Assembly (NCBI GenBank): GCA_021324655.1
Contig: JAJPIP010000052.1
Coordinates: forward strand, 32,853 to 96,852
DNA length: 64,000 nt
Source: Pseudomonadota bacterium
GTDB lineage: Bacteria; Chloroflexota; UBA5177
Reading direction: 5' to 3'
In this document: positions 8,579-16,495 of the stretch, in pieces
Numbering within the stretch: the first letter of the stretch is position 1
Layout of the letters: every line of letters begins with the position of its first letter
The notes under the pieces: generated by a model
What the model saw: the letters and a program-made list of their open reading frames with translations, nothing else
Told to the model about the DNA's origin: nothing
Databases searched by the model: none
Translations under genes and position numbers: made by a program

Positions 8579-11010
8579 GGCCGCTTCTTCTGCTTCTTGC
8601 ACTTGCCGTGGACGAGGCGATGCCCCTTTTTGCACTTGATGTGCTTCCTGGGTGGTTTCGGCGTGGCAGTGGGAGCAGGAGTAGCGGTTGCGGTGGGCGT
8701 CGCGGTCGGGGTGACCGGCGTCGGCGTGGGCGTTGCGGGCTTCCCGACGCGGACCACAAAGGCATCGTACCCGCCGGCGTTCGCATTCTGGAGGCCGCGC
8801 AGCGCCGGGAACGGATTCGTGGACGTCAAACCGGCGACGTAGGCATCGTCCGCGCTATCCAGAGCAACGGCATACCCGTCAGTAAAGCCCGCGCCCCCGA
8901 GGTAGGTGCTGTACACGAGGGAGTTCCCGCTCGGGGCCACGTCGGTCAGGAAGGCCTCATCGCAGGGAGTGGCATTGCCGGAGCTGTCCGTGCAGTTCGA
9001 GGCCGGTGGTGCGGATTGGACCGGATCGAGGAGCGGGAAGTTCAGGGCCTCCGTGAACCCGGTCACGAAGGCATCCCCGGCGCCGTCAACGGCGATGCCG
9101 GTGCCGGAGTCGTTCCCCGTGCCTCCCAGGTAGGTACTGTAGACCAGGCGGTGTGCGGCACTGATCTTGGCCACGAAGGCGTCTGTACATTGCGTCGGGC
9201 TACCGTTCTCGTCACTGCAGGAACCTCCGCCATAGACACTGGAGTAGGCGCTGACGGTGGGGAAGTTCTGGGATTGGGTGTACCCGGTAATGTACATGTC
9301 GCCGCCGGGATCGAGCGCGATGGATCCGGCAACGTCGGCGTCAGTTCCCCCGAGAAACGTGCTGAAGAGGAGCGTACTGCCCGTCGGATTAAGTTCGGCG
9401 ACGATGGCATCGGGACAGGGGACGCTGAGACCCGGGCAGTTCCCTCCCAGCACGCCCTGGACGGGGTTTACCGTGGGGAAATCTGCGGAATCGGTGTACC
9501 CGGCGATGAACGCGTCGCCCTGGGTGTCCACAGCGATCCCACTGCCTCCGGCAAAGGTACTTCCGCCCAGATACGTGCTGTACATGAGGCTTCCGGCGGG
9601 ACCGAACTTGGTGATGAACGCGTTCGTCGTTCCTCGATTTCTGCTCTGGATCGCACCAGAGGTGGTGGGGAAGTCGGTGCTGAAGGTGAGTCCTGTCACA
9701 TAGGCGTCCCCTTCCGCATCGGTCGCGATACCGTAGCTGATGTCATCGCCACCACTGCCGCCGAGCAACGTGCTGAAGATCAGGCCGTTGCCCGCAGGAT
9801 TGAGCTTGGTGACAAAGCCCTTGTACTCCGAGCAGAGACCGGGCGGTGGTGAGAAGATCCCGCCGTTCGGCACGCAGTCAGCGGGGGTCGGCAGGGCATG
9901 CACCGCCGGAAAGTCGGCTGAGTGCGTGGCACCCGTGACGTAGGCGGCACCGGTCGCGTCGACGGCGATCGAGTTTCCCGTGTCTTCGCCGGATCCGCCG
10001 AGATACGTGCTGTAGAGGATCTGGGTGGCCGTGGGGTTCAGCTTCGTCACAAAGGCGTCCTGGCCGTTGACCCTGGAATCGATTGGTCCTGCCAGAGGGA
10101 AGTTCGAACTTGTTGTATTGCCGGTCAGGTAGATGTTGCCCTGACTGTCGAGGGCCATGCCGTATGCTCCGTCGTCGCCCGTGCCTCCCAGATATGTTCC
10201 GAACTGCAGAACAGGATCGATGAGCAGGGGCTGCGCCCGGTCGTACTGGCCCAGCGCGACGCGAAAGGTGCCCCGGCGGCCGAGGACATAGTGCGCGGGA
10301 ATAAGGCGGCGATGGCCGGCGATCTCCTGGTACGCCATGGGTCTACTCTCGACGAAGCGGCCCGCCGACGTCGGGACAACGAGATCGCCGCCCAAGACAA
10401 CCTGGGGGAGATGGGTTCCCGCGATAGCGACACGGATACGATCGACATTCGCTCCGGGCCTCATGATCCATGTCGTCTCGATCTGCCCCTGCTTGCCGTC
10501 GTACCGCAGGTCGATCCCCGGGTAAACGTTGTGGTAGACAACGGCGGCGTAAGTCGGGAGATTCGTCTGCCAGCGGCGCGGGTTGTTGCCGATGAGGTAA
10601 TTCGCCGTACCGGGCAGGCGATCGACTGGAGCCAATCGGACGTGAGGGCTCATACCCAGCAGACGCAGAGTGAGGCGCTGTGGGGCCGGCCCGTCCGCCG
10701 CCGGGACTCGTTTCGACAGGATCTGGTTCACCGATCTTTCGCGTGCCGATGACGGAGCCGTGAATACCGCTCCGTCCGCGGTGAGGAACAACGCATATCC
10801 CGGACCATGCGCCAGGAACCGAACGGCTCGGCCGCTTTCCCCCCGGTTGGGGACGAAGCACAGCGGCAACCTGTTGTATGCCGGTACTGGTATCAGAGGA
10901 TTGGCGCGAGCGGCCGGCACGCGAGCCACCGGCAGCGCGGCGCGGGCCGGCGACAAGGCAGCCAAGAGCGCCGCTACGGGCAATAGTCGGACTAGCTTCC
11001 CACGGAACAT
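8575..11010 (-). CDS. Secreted SBBP-repeat (beta-propeller) protein with Thr-Pro linker
   Basis: 811-residue exported protein. Residues 1-28 form a signal peptide (basic start, LLPVAALLAALS core, ARA cleavage site). Residues ~40-240 resemble the N-terminal domain common in SBBP-repeat proteins. Residues ~240-740 hold seven YSTYLGG-type SBBP repeats, each ending in a D-x-x-G-x-x-Y/F-V-T-G-x-T...FP pattern, and several carry Cys-containing insertions. A Thr-Pro-Ala linker (~745-775) leads to a Lys-rich tail with two Cys (IKCKKGHRLVHGKCKK). The ATG at 11010 follows GGAG with good spacing; a longer start at 11049 precedes the signal peptide. The stop overlaps the ROK kinase start by 4 bp, which is an odd partner for a surface protein. 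Confidence 0.85.
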   Translation of the reverse strand: MFRGKLVRLLPVAALLAALSPARAALPVARVPAARANPLIPVPAYNRLPLCFVPNRGESGRAVRFLAHGPGYALFLTADGAVFTAPSSARERSVNQILSKRVPAADGPAPQRLTLRLLGMSPHVRLAPVDRLPGTANYLIGNNPRRWQTNLPTYAAVVYHNVYPGIDLRYDGKQGQIETTWIMRPGANVDRIRVAIAGTHLPQVVLGGDLVVPTSAGRFVESRPMAYQEIAGHRRLIPAHYVLGRRGTFRVALGQYDRAQPLLIDPVLQFGTYLGGTGDDGAYGMALDSQGNIYLTGNTTSSNFPLAGPIDSRVNGQDAFVTKLNPTATQILYSTYLGGSGEDTGNSIAVDATGAAYVTGATHSADFPAVHALPTPADCVPNGGIFSPPPGLCSEYKGFVTKLNPAGNGLIFSTLLGGSGGDDISYGIATDAEGDAYVTGLTFSTDFPTTSGAIQSRNRGTTNAFITKFGPAGSLMYSTYLGGSTFAGGSGIAVDTQGDAFIAGYTDSADFPTVNPVQGVLGGNCPGLSVPCPDAIVAELNPTGSTLLFSTFLGGTDADVAGSIALDPGGDMYITGYTQSQNFPTVSAYSSVYGGGSCSDENGSPTQCTDAFVAKISAAHRLVYSTYLGGTGNDSGTGIAVDGAGDAFVTGFTEALNFPLLDPVQSAPPASNCTDSSGNATPCDEAFLTDVAPSGNSLVYSTYLGGAGFTDGYAVALDSADDAYVAGLTSTNPFPALRGLQNANAGGYDAFVVRVGKPATPTPTPVTPTATPTATATPAPTATPKPPRKHIKCKKGHRLVHGKCKKQKKRP

Positions 11011-11160
11011 GGCTCTGCTCCTCTCGCCACTCAAGAGACGCACTGTCACGTCTCACCCGTCTGGTGGCTCCGACTCTACACCCGCCGTCAAGTCCCGACA
11101 TCCGTAAAAGTACGGTGTTATGCGGCCGGATAAGTAAGCTGGGTCCGGAGAGGTGTCTAG

Positions 11161-12423
11161 TTGGTGAGCGCGGAGGTCGGGTCGCAGGCGAAACGGCCCT
11201 ACGATGCCGCCGACATCCGGATTCTGGTTCTCGGCGGTGGTTTCGCCGGTCACATGGCGGCCCGAACTCTCGCCGCACAGCTCCGCTCGGTCGAGCGGGT
11301 TGCGATCCTCCTCGTCAACCGCGACGATGCCATGCTGTATACGCCGCTGCTCTGGAAGGTGGCAGCGGGTGAAATCCCCGCCCGTGACGCCGTTATCCCG
11401 TATCACGACGTCGACCAGGGATTCGCGGTCTTGACGGCGGAGGTCGAGAAGATCGATCTGGAACGCCGCCAGGTGAGAACCTCGGCCGGTGTGCATCCGT
11501 ACGATGTGCTCGTCGTCGCGCTCGGGAGCGTTCCGGCTGTTCCGGACTTATCCGACGTGCGCCGGAACGCGCTGACGTTTCACACGCTGAGCGATGCAGT
11601 CGGTGTCCGCGCTCGCCTGCGCAAGGCAGTCGAGGCGGCGCGTGATGAACCGGATCCGGCGGAGCGTCGGGCACTCCTGACGGCGGCCGTCGTCGGAGGG
11701 GGTGATACCGGCGTCGAGCTGGCGGCCACGATGCGCGAGTATCTGACTTCCGCGGTACGGCGGCGTCTCCCGGGCGCGCCGGCCGACCTAGTACGGGTGG
11801 TTCTCCTGGAGCGGGAAGCCCGGCTGATGCCGTTCGGTCCGCCCGCGGTCTCCGCCACGCTGCAACAAATCCTGGAGTCACAGGGCGTCGAGATCCGGTT
11901 GAACGAGGCAGTTACCGGCGTCGAGCCGGGCGTTCTGATGACGTCGCGTGGCGCCGTACCGGCTCGAACCATCGTGTGGGCGACCGGCGTGCGGGCGCCC
12001 GACGTCGTCCGGCGCCTGCCGGGCCGGCACGCCGTCAATGGCGCTGTTCTTGTCGATTCATACTTGCGGCTGCCGGGCTACCCGGATGTGTACGTGATCG
12101 GGGATGCCGCCGCCATCTATGGCCGGGCGGACGCGCTGGTCCCGGCCACGGCGCAGGCGGCGGAAGGCGAGGGGCGGTACGCGGCCATGGTCATCGCCCG
12201 GGCGCTCGCCGGCTACGAGATCCGGCCGTATCGCTATACAACGCGCGGCCATCTCACCTTGCTGGGACGCCGCAACGGACTCGCGGAAGTCGGGCCGGCG
12301 ACCATCGCCGGTTTGCCGGCCTGGCTCCTCTGGCACGGCTACTATCTGTCGCGGCTCCCCGCCGGGCGCAGACGCGCGTCGCTTGCCACGGACCTGGCTC
12401 TCGGCTCCCTCCGTAGACGGTAG
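11161..12423 (+). CDS. NDH-2-like FAD/NAD(P) oxidoreductase
   Basis: About 420-residue pyridine nucleotide-disulphide oxidoreductase of the type II NADH dehydrogenase kind, expected to pass electrons from NAD(P)H to quinone at the membrane face. The FAD-binding motif LVLGGGFAGHMAARTL is near residues 22-37. The YTPLLWKVAAGEI stretch near 60 is typical of NDH-2. A second dinucleotide motif, VVGGGDTGVELA, is near 177. TIVWATGVRAPD near 268 and YVIGDAAAIYG near 311 are the conserved FAD-contact blocks. The start is TTG at 11161 or GTG at 11164, both behind GGAGAGG at 11147-11153. It stands alone between the divergent SBBP gene and an SDR gene. Confidence 0.85.
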   Translation: MVSAEVGSQAKRPYDAADIRILVLGGGFAGHMAARTLAAQLRSVERVAILLVNRDDAMLYTPLLWKVAAGEIPARDAVIPYHDVDQGFAVLTAEVEKIDLERRQVRTSAGVHPYDVLVVALGSVPAVPDLSDVRRNALTFHTLSDAVGVRARLRKAVEAARDEPDPAERRALLTAAVVGGGDTGVELAATMREYLTSAVRRRLPGAPADLVRVVLLEREARLMPFGPPAVSATLQQILESQGVEIRLNEAVTGVEPGVLMTSRGAVPARTIVWATGVRAPDVVRRLPGRHAVNGAVLVDSYLRLPGYPDVYVIGDAAAIYGRADALVPATAQAAEGEGRYAAMVIARALAGYEIRPYRYTTRGHLTLLGRRNGLAEVGPATIAGLPAWLLWHGYYLSRLPAGRRRASLATDLALGSLRRR

Positions 12424-12441
12424 AGTGGTGTCAGCACGGGG

Positions 12442-12467
12442 CGCGAATCGTCGTCGCGAATCGTCGT
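12442..12467. repeat. Two exact tandem 13-bp repeats
   Basis: CGCGAATCGTCGT occurs at 12442-12454 and again directly after it at 12455-12467. The pair lies in the 164-bp gap between the NDH-2-like gene and the SDR gene, about 120 bp before the SDR start. It could be a double regulatory site or simple slippage; the sequence alone does not decide. Confidence 0.6.
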
Positions 12468-12587
12468 TCGACCATGGACGCCCCCATGATGACCCGGCCC
12501 GGACCGGCGTGAGGGCATCTACGACAAGTATTCCCTACGTCAAGTCGGAGTTGGCCCTCAGGTCAGGACATCTCCAGGAGAGACTCA

Positions 12588-13382
12588 GTGCGGGGATTGG
12601 AAGGCAAAAACGTCATCGTCACGGGTGGAACCAGCGGGATCGGTGAAGCCACCGTGCGCCGCTTCCTGGACGAAGGGGCACGCGTCGTGGCCTTCGGCCA
12701 CCGCGCCGACGAGTGCGCGGCGGCGCGGAGAGCCCTCACGGGCTTACTGGCGGCGATTCCGCTCGACGTGGCCGACCCGCAGCAGGTGGCCGACGCGTTT
12801 GCCCGAGCCGACGAGCTCTTTGCCGCCGCGGGTGATCCGCAGCTTCACGTCCTGATCAACAATGCCGGCATCAGCATCCGTCATCCCTTTCTGGAAATTG
12901 AGCCCGCCGACTGGGAGCGGGTGATCGCCGTCAATCTCAACGGGATGTTCTTCTGCGCGCAGCAGGCGGGACGGCGGATGGCCGAACGGGGCGGCGCAAT
13001 CCTCATGACCGCCTCGACCAACGGGATCGTCGGCCACCCTTACTACGCCGACTACAACGCCTCGAAAGCAGGCGTCATCCTCCTCACCCGGAGCATGGCG
13101 CTCGAGCTGGCGCCGCAGGTCCGGGTCAACTGTGTGGCGCCGGGCTACGTCATGACGCCGATGCAGCGTGCCGAGTACACGCCGGAGATGCTCCAGGCCA
13201 CGAACCGGAAGATCCCGCTGGGACGCCACGCCTTGCCGGAGGAGATCGCGGCGCTCTTCGCCTTTCTTGCCTCCGACGATGCCGGGTATATCACCGGCGC
13301 GGTCATCCCGATCGACGCGGGGGAAACGGCGGGAGGGCTGGCCTCACGGGATTGGATCCTACCGTCCGGCACGCCCCAGTAG
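12588..13382 (+). CDS. SDR family oxidoreductase
   Basis: 264-residue classical short-chain dehydrogenase/reductase. The cofactor loop TGGTSGIG is at residues 12-19, NNAG near 93, the catalytic Ser in MTASTNG near 142, and YNASK (catalytic Tyr and Lys) near 155-159. PGYVMTPM follows, as usual. The start is GTG, with CAGGAG about 6 nt upstream. The substrate cannot be told; sugar alcohol or 3-oxoacyl reductions are both common in the family. Its last 24 bp overlap the convergent Rossmann-protein gene. Confidence 0.88.
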   Translation: MRGLEGKNVIVTGGTSGIGEATVRRFLDEGARVVAFGHRADECAAARRALTGLLAAIPLDVADPQQVADAFARADELFAAAGDPQLHVLINNAGISIRHPFLEIEPADWERVIAVNLNGMFFCAQQAGRRMAERGGAILMTASTNGIVGHPYYADYNASKAGVILLTRSMALELAPQVRVNCVAPGYVMTPMQRAEYTPEMLQATNRKIPLGRHALPEEIAALFAFLASDDAGYITGAVIPIDAGETAGGLASRDWILPSGTPQ

Positions 13383-14498
13383 TTCATCCGCCGTGGCCGC
13401 GATGTCTGCCGGGGAAACACGCTTCAATTCCAGTCCCAGGATACGCCCGGTGGCCCCCGCGACCGCGTCGGTAAAGACGATCGTCCCATTGTCCTCGATC
13501 CGTTCGATCCCATCGTCACGCGCCGCCGCCTCGTTGACCGCGATTGCCTCGTCTCGCGCGATCCCGGGAGGCAGGTCAAGAGAGATCTCCTGGCGTGAGA
13601 CGAGGAGCGGGTAGCCGCCGGAGAGACCGTGCGGGGCAGGCGCGTGGATGCGCCGGGGCTCGACGCCGAGGAGGGCCACGACGGCGTTGACCGTCGCCGC
13701 CGCGGTGAGATCGTGGGTGGCCGTGCCGGGTGGGAGAAGATACGGGCGATAGAAGAGCTCGCGCACGACATCCGGCGCCAGGGATCGGCCCTCGACGGCG
13801 ATCTGCGCCACCCACGGTGTTTCCTGGTTCTCCGTGGTGCCCGCCAATCCACTGAAAGCGCCGAACGCCTGACGTTCCGCTGCGTGATGCATGATCAGTC
13901 GCACGTCGATCTCACCCGGGTCGATTTCCACCGTGTCCGCTGCCAGAACCCGCAGCTTGGCCGCGACCTCGGCGATGTTGCCTGCCCCGAGAGCCGGCGC
14001 CAGACCAAGAGGGGCGAGTGCCGGGCCCACCGCGTCGGGAAAGGGCAGAGCCACGACGCGGCTGCCGGGAGACGCACTACTTTGCGCTTCCATCAGCGAA
14101 CGCACCAGCGAGACCTGGACGGGGAGCCAGGTGCCGTACGGTAGCGTCCGCAGCCGCGCCGATCGTCCCTCGTCCGACGCCGGGGACCGCCACCAGGTCA
14201 GCCGCGAGGCCGCCATCACCACAACGTCCGGCCGCAGTTTGTGGAGCAGCCGAGCGGTTCGCTCTTGATCCTCGATATCAACACGCGCGAAGCCGACATC
14301 ACGTGGTCCGCCGGTGAGGTCGGCGATGAGGGCGGCCTGACCGGTCAGTTGCCGGCTGTATTCCTCATTGCGGCCGGCACCAATCAGGCGATCCACCTCG
14401 GCACGGACCGCCAGTGCCTGCAGCACCCGGCTGCCCAGATCACCGAGCCCGATGACCAGCACTGTCGCTCCGTCCAGACCACTATCCTCCCCGGCCAC
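13359..14498 (-). CDS. NAD(P)-binding Rossmann-fold protein, saccharopine dehydrogenase-like, function unknown
   Basis: About 379 residues from a GTG start. The N-terminus has a Rossmann fold with VLVIGLGDLGSRVLQAL (GxGxxG) at about residues 13-29, a second strand-turn containing GAGRNEE near 40, and PDVVVMAA near 90. The C-terminal ~200 residues have no motif I recognise. Overall layout resembles saccharopine-dehydrogenase-like or Gfo-like reductases that use a distinct C-terminal domain. The start is uncertain: no ribosome binding site lies before the GTG, while GGGGAGGA occurs just inside the frame. It is divergent from the aminotransferase gene, with only 14 bp between the starts. Confidence 0.65.
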   Translation of the reverse strand: MAGEDSGLDGATVLVIGLGDLGSRVLQALAVRAEVDRLIGAGRNEEYSRQLTGQAALIADLTGGPRDVGFARVDIEDQERTARLLHKLRPDVVVMAASRLTWWRSPASDEGRSARLRTLPYGTWLPVQVSLVRSLMEAQSSASPGSRVVALPFPDAVGPALAPLGLAPALGAGNIAEVAAKLRVLAADTVEIDPGEIDVRLIMHHAAERQAFGAFSGLAGTTENQETPWVAQIAVEGRSLAPDVVRELFYRPYLLPPGTATHDLTAAATVNAVVALLGVEPRRIHAPAPHGLSGGYPLLVSRQEISLDLPPGIARDEAIAVNEAAARDDGIERIEDNGTIVFTDAVAGATGRILGLELKRVSPADIAATADELLGRAGR

Positions 14499-14500
14499 GA

Positions 14501-14512
14501 TACAATCTCGCG
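14501..14512 (+). promoter_or_regulatory. Candidate -10 element for a leaderless transcript
   Basis: TACAAT at 14501-14506 (5 of 6 consensus) ends 6 bp before the ATG at 14513. A transcript starting the usual distance downstream would begin at or next to the start codon, giving a leaderless mRNA, and no ribosome binding site is visible. The -35 region (around 14478-14483) is poor, so this is tentative. Confidence 0.35.
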
Positions 14513-15904
14513 ATGGTCAGGAACAGGGATCGCGTCGGCCGGCGGACGGACCGGTCGGAAGCCCTCTATCGGCGCGCGTGCGCCGTCCTGGTAGAGGGGG
14601 TCAGCTCTCCCTCCCGCGGCACCGCCAACTACCATCCCTTCCCGCTCTTCATGGAAGGCGGCGAGGGCGGTGAGATCATCGACGCCGACGGCAATCGGTA
14701 CCTGGACATCATGTTGGGGTACGGTGCCCTGATCCACGGGCACGCCCACCCGCGTCTGACCGCCGCTCTGCGCGAGGCAGCGGAGCGTGGCGCCCTCCGC
14801 GCCACCGCCAATGAGACGGAAGTTGAGGTGGCGGAGCGTATCTGCCGAACCATTCCCGGCGCCGAGCGCGTGCGCTTCGCCAATACCGGGACCGAGGCCG
14901 CGATGGGAGCGCTGCGTCTCGCCCGCGGTTACACCGGACGCCGCAAATTCATCAAGTTCGAAGGGCACTATCACGGTTGGTCGGACCCGTTTAGCGTCTC
15001 CTCCAATCCACTGCCGAGCGGTGCGATCGGGCACTATAACGATCCCATTCCGATCCCGGATTCCTCGGGCATCACGCCGGGCGCGCTGGAGGACACGATT
15101 CTCGTCCCCTGGAACGATGCCGATCGCGTCGAGGCGGCCTTGAAGCGCTATCCCGGGCAGATCGCCGCCATCGTCACCGAGCCGGTGATGGCCAATATGG
15201 GCGTCATCTCACCGGGTGCGGGCTATCTGGCCGCCCTCCGGGAGCTGGCCGATCGCCACGACACGCTCCTCTACATCGACGAGACGGTCACCGGCTTTCG
15301 CCTGGGGATCGGCGGTGCGCAGGGGCGATTTGGCGTACAGGCCGATATCGTCACCTTCGGCAAGGCGCTGGGGGCGGGCTTTCCCGTGGCGGCGATCGCG
15401 GGACGAGCCGAGATTATGGGCGCCATGCGCTGGGGTGGCGTCCTGCACTACGGAACACAGAATGCGAACCCCACCCTGCTCGCCGTCACCGGCAACTCGA
15501 TCGACATGCTGAACGAAGGAAACGGCGAGGCCTACCGGCGTCTCGATGCGCTGGCGGATCAAGTGACGGCCGGTCTCCGACGCGTGATGGCCGAGGCGGC
15601 TGTGCCGGCTCTGGTCCAGAACGTCGGTCCCATGCTGCAAATTTTCTTCCTGCTACCCGGGCACGAGCACGTGACAGCGATTGGCAGCTTCCGCGACTTC
15701 GCCGCGCACGTGGACCGTGAGCGGTTCAACCGTTTTGCCCACGCCATGTTCGATCAGGGCGTCTACCTGTCGCCCAGCGCCGCCCTCCACTCCGTCCTGG
15801 CCACCGTCCACACGCCGCAAGATATGGATCGGATCATTGCAGCGGCGCGTGCTGTCCTGAGCAACGGACAGCGCGGACTAATCGAGCCGCCGGCAGACGT
15901 GTAG
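14513..15904 (+). CDS. Class III aminotransferase, glutamate-1-semialdehyde aminotransferase-like
   Basis: 463-residue PLP enzyme of fold type I. The sequence follows the glutamate-1-semialdehyde 2,1-aminomutase pattern: ANTGTEAAMGALRLAR near residue 122, FEGHYHGW near 150, TEPVMANMG near 222, LYIDETVTGFR near 253, and the PLP lysine K284 in TFGKALGAGFPVAAI. No other tetrapyrrole gene is near, so it may be a HemL homologue used on another amino donor. No ribosome binding site is visible and a -10-like TACAAT lies just upstream. The stop codon (15902-15904) lies inside a repeated element. Confidence 0.8.
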   Translation: MVRNRDRVGRRTDRSEALYRRACAVLVEGVSSPSRGTANYHPFPLFMEGGEGGEIIDADGNRYLDIMLGYGALIHGHAHPRLTAALREAAERGALRATANETEVEVAERICRTIPGAERVRFANTGTEAAMGALRLARGYTGRRKFIKFEGHYHGWSDPFSVSSNPLPSGAIGHYNDPIPIPDSSGITPGALEDTILVPWNDADRVEAALKRYPGQIAAIVTEPVMANMGVISPGAGYLAALRELADRHDTLLYIDETVTGFRLGIGGAQGRFGVQADIVTFGKALGAGFPVAAIAGRAEIMGAMRWGGVLHYGTQNANPTLLAVTGNSIDMLNEGNGEAYRRLDALADQVTAGLRRVMAEAAVPALVQNVGPMLQIFFLLPGHEHVTAIGSFRDFAAHVDRERFNRFAHAMFDQGVYLSPSAALHSVLATVHTPQDMDRIIAAARAVLSNGQRGLIEPPADV

Positions 15905-16064
15905 GCGCAGGGCTTGTCCCTGCGCGCGACAGATCCCGGACGGCGGTGATCACGCGGTCCGCAGATGCATCCTCCTGGGCATGGCAGGGGAAATACAGGC
16001 AGGAACCGTTACACGCAGGGACAAGCCCTGCGCCTACATAAACGGACAAGCCCTGCGCCTACAC
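15899..16064. repeat. Cluster of inverted GTAGGCGCAGGGCTTGTCC repeats
   Basis: A 24-bp sequence at 15901-15924 is repeated perfectly in inverted orientation at 16014-16037. A 21-bp version (16044-16064) is the exact inverse of 15899-15919. Each unit can also fold on itself: GCGCAGGG at 15905-15912 pairs with CCCTGCGC at 15918-15925 around a CTTGT loop. The first unit contains the stop codon of the aminotransferase gene and may end its transcript. The arrangement resembles REP/BIME or MITE remnants; no open reading frame of note lies between. Confidence 0.75.
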
Positions 16065-16260
16065 GGCGGTAACGATCAGGCTCCATCGTGTCCGGCGGAA
16101 TGTGGCGAAACCGACAGATACGGAGGGGCAGCCGCCGTACGATTGTTCGGGAGAGTCCGCGCCCATCAGCATCTTCCTGCCCTGAGCGTGAGCGCACGCT
16201 CCGCCTGATGCTCCGTCACCCCCGTCCCCCTCCCCCGCTTTGTGAACTCGTACCACGCTC

Positions 16261-16393
16261 CAGGGCCCATGAATTATCGGCATCGCGGGGTCGTCGTGGC
16301 CGGCCCGAGTGCCGGCCAGCCTGACGCCAGCGTGGACCACACCGGGCTGGTCGCCCCGCGGGGCGACCACGACGGGATAATGCACGAGCCCTG
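16261..16393. mobile_element. 133-bp MITE-like element, copy A
   Basis: The element begins CAGGGCCCATGAATTATC and ends with the near-inverse of that (GATAATGCACGAGCCCTG). It is bounded by perfect 10-bp direct repeats TACCACGCTC at 16251-16260 and 16394-16403, the mark of a target-site duplication. Inside are a perfect 20-bp palindrome at 16349-16368 and a stem TGGCCGGC (16297-16304)/GCCGGCCA (16311-16318). It codes for nothing convincing. A second copy of the same length lies at 61963-62095. It sits 103 bp before the GTG of the efflux-pump gene. The rest of the gap 15905-16495 holds only the repeats and a promoter. Confidence 0.85.
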
Positions 16394-16413
16394 TACCACG
16401 CTCCGCCGGAAAC

Positions 16414-16442
16414 TTGACAGTTGTCCGAGCCACCTTTATTGT
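16414..16442 (+). promoter_or_regulatory. Sigma-70-type promoter for the MFS-cNMP gene
   Basis: A perfect -35 TTGACA (16414-16419), a 17-bp spacer and TATTGT (16437-16442, 4 of 6) lie about 54 bp before the GTG start. The motif TTGACA is also the inverse of TGTCAA at 16440-16445, so a dimeric regulator could cover the promoter. It begins 10 bp after the target duplication of the MITE-like element. Confidence 0.5.
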
Positions 16443-16495
16443 CAATTCTGCCCGGCCACGGATTGAGGGAGACGAGCCGGGCGGGGGACGGAACC

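Noticed and set aside
8608..9852. 414-residue plus-strand frame
   Set aside because: Antisense to the SBBP repeats; its periodicity only mirrors theirs.
16059..16445. Minus-strand frame with a conserved-looking YPVVVAPRGDQPG segment, similar to one at 61593-62165
   Set aside because: The likeness comes from translating the two copies of the 133-bp element; it is DNA repeat, not protein conservation.
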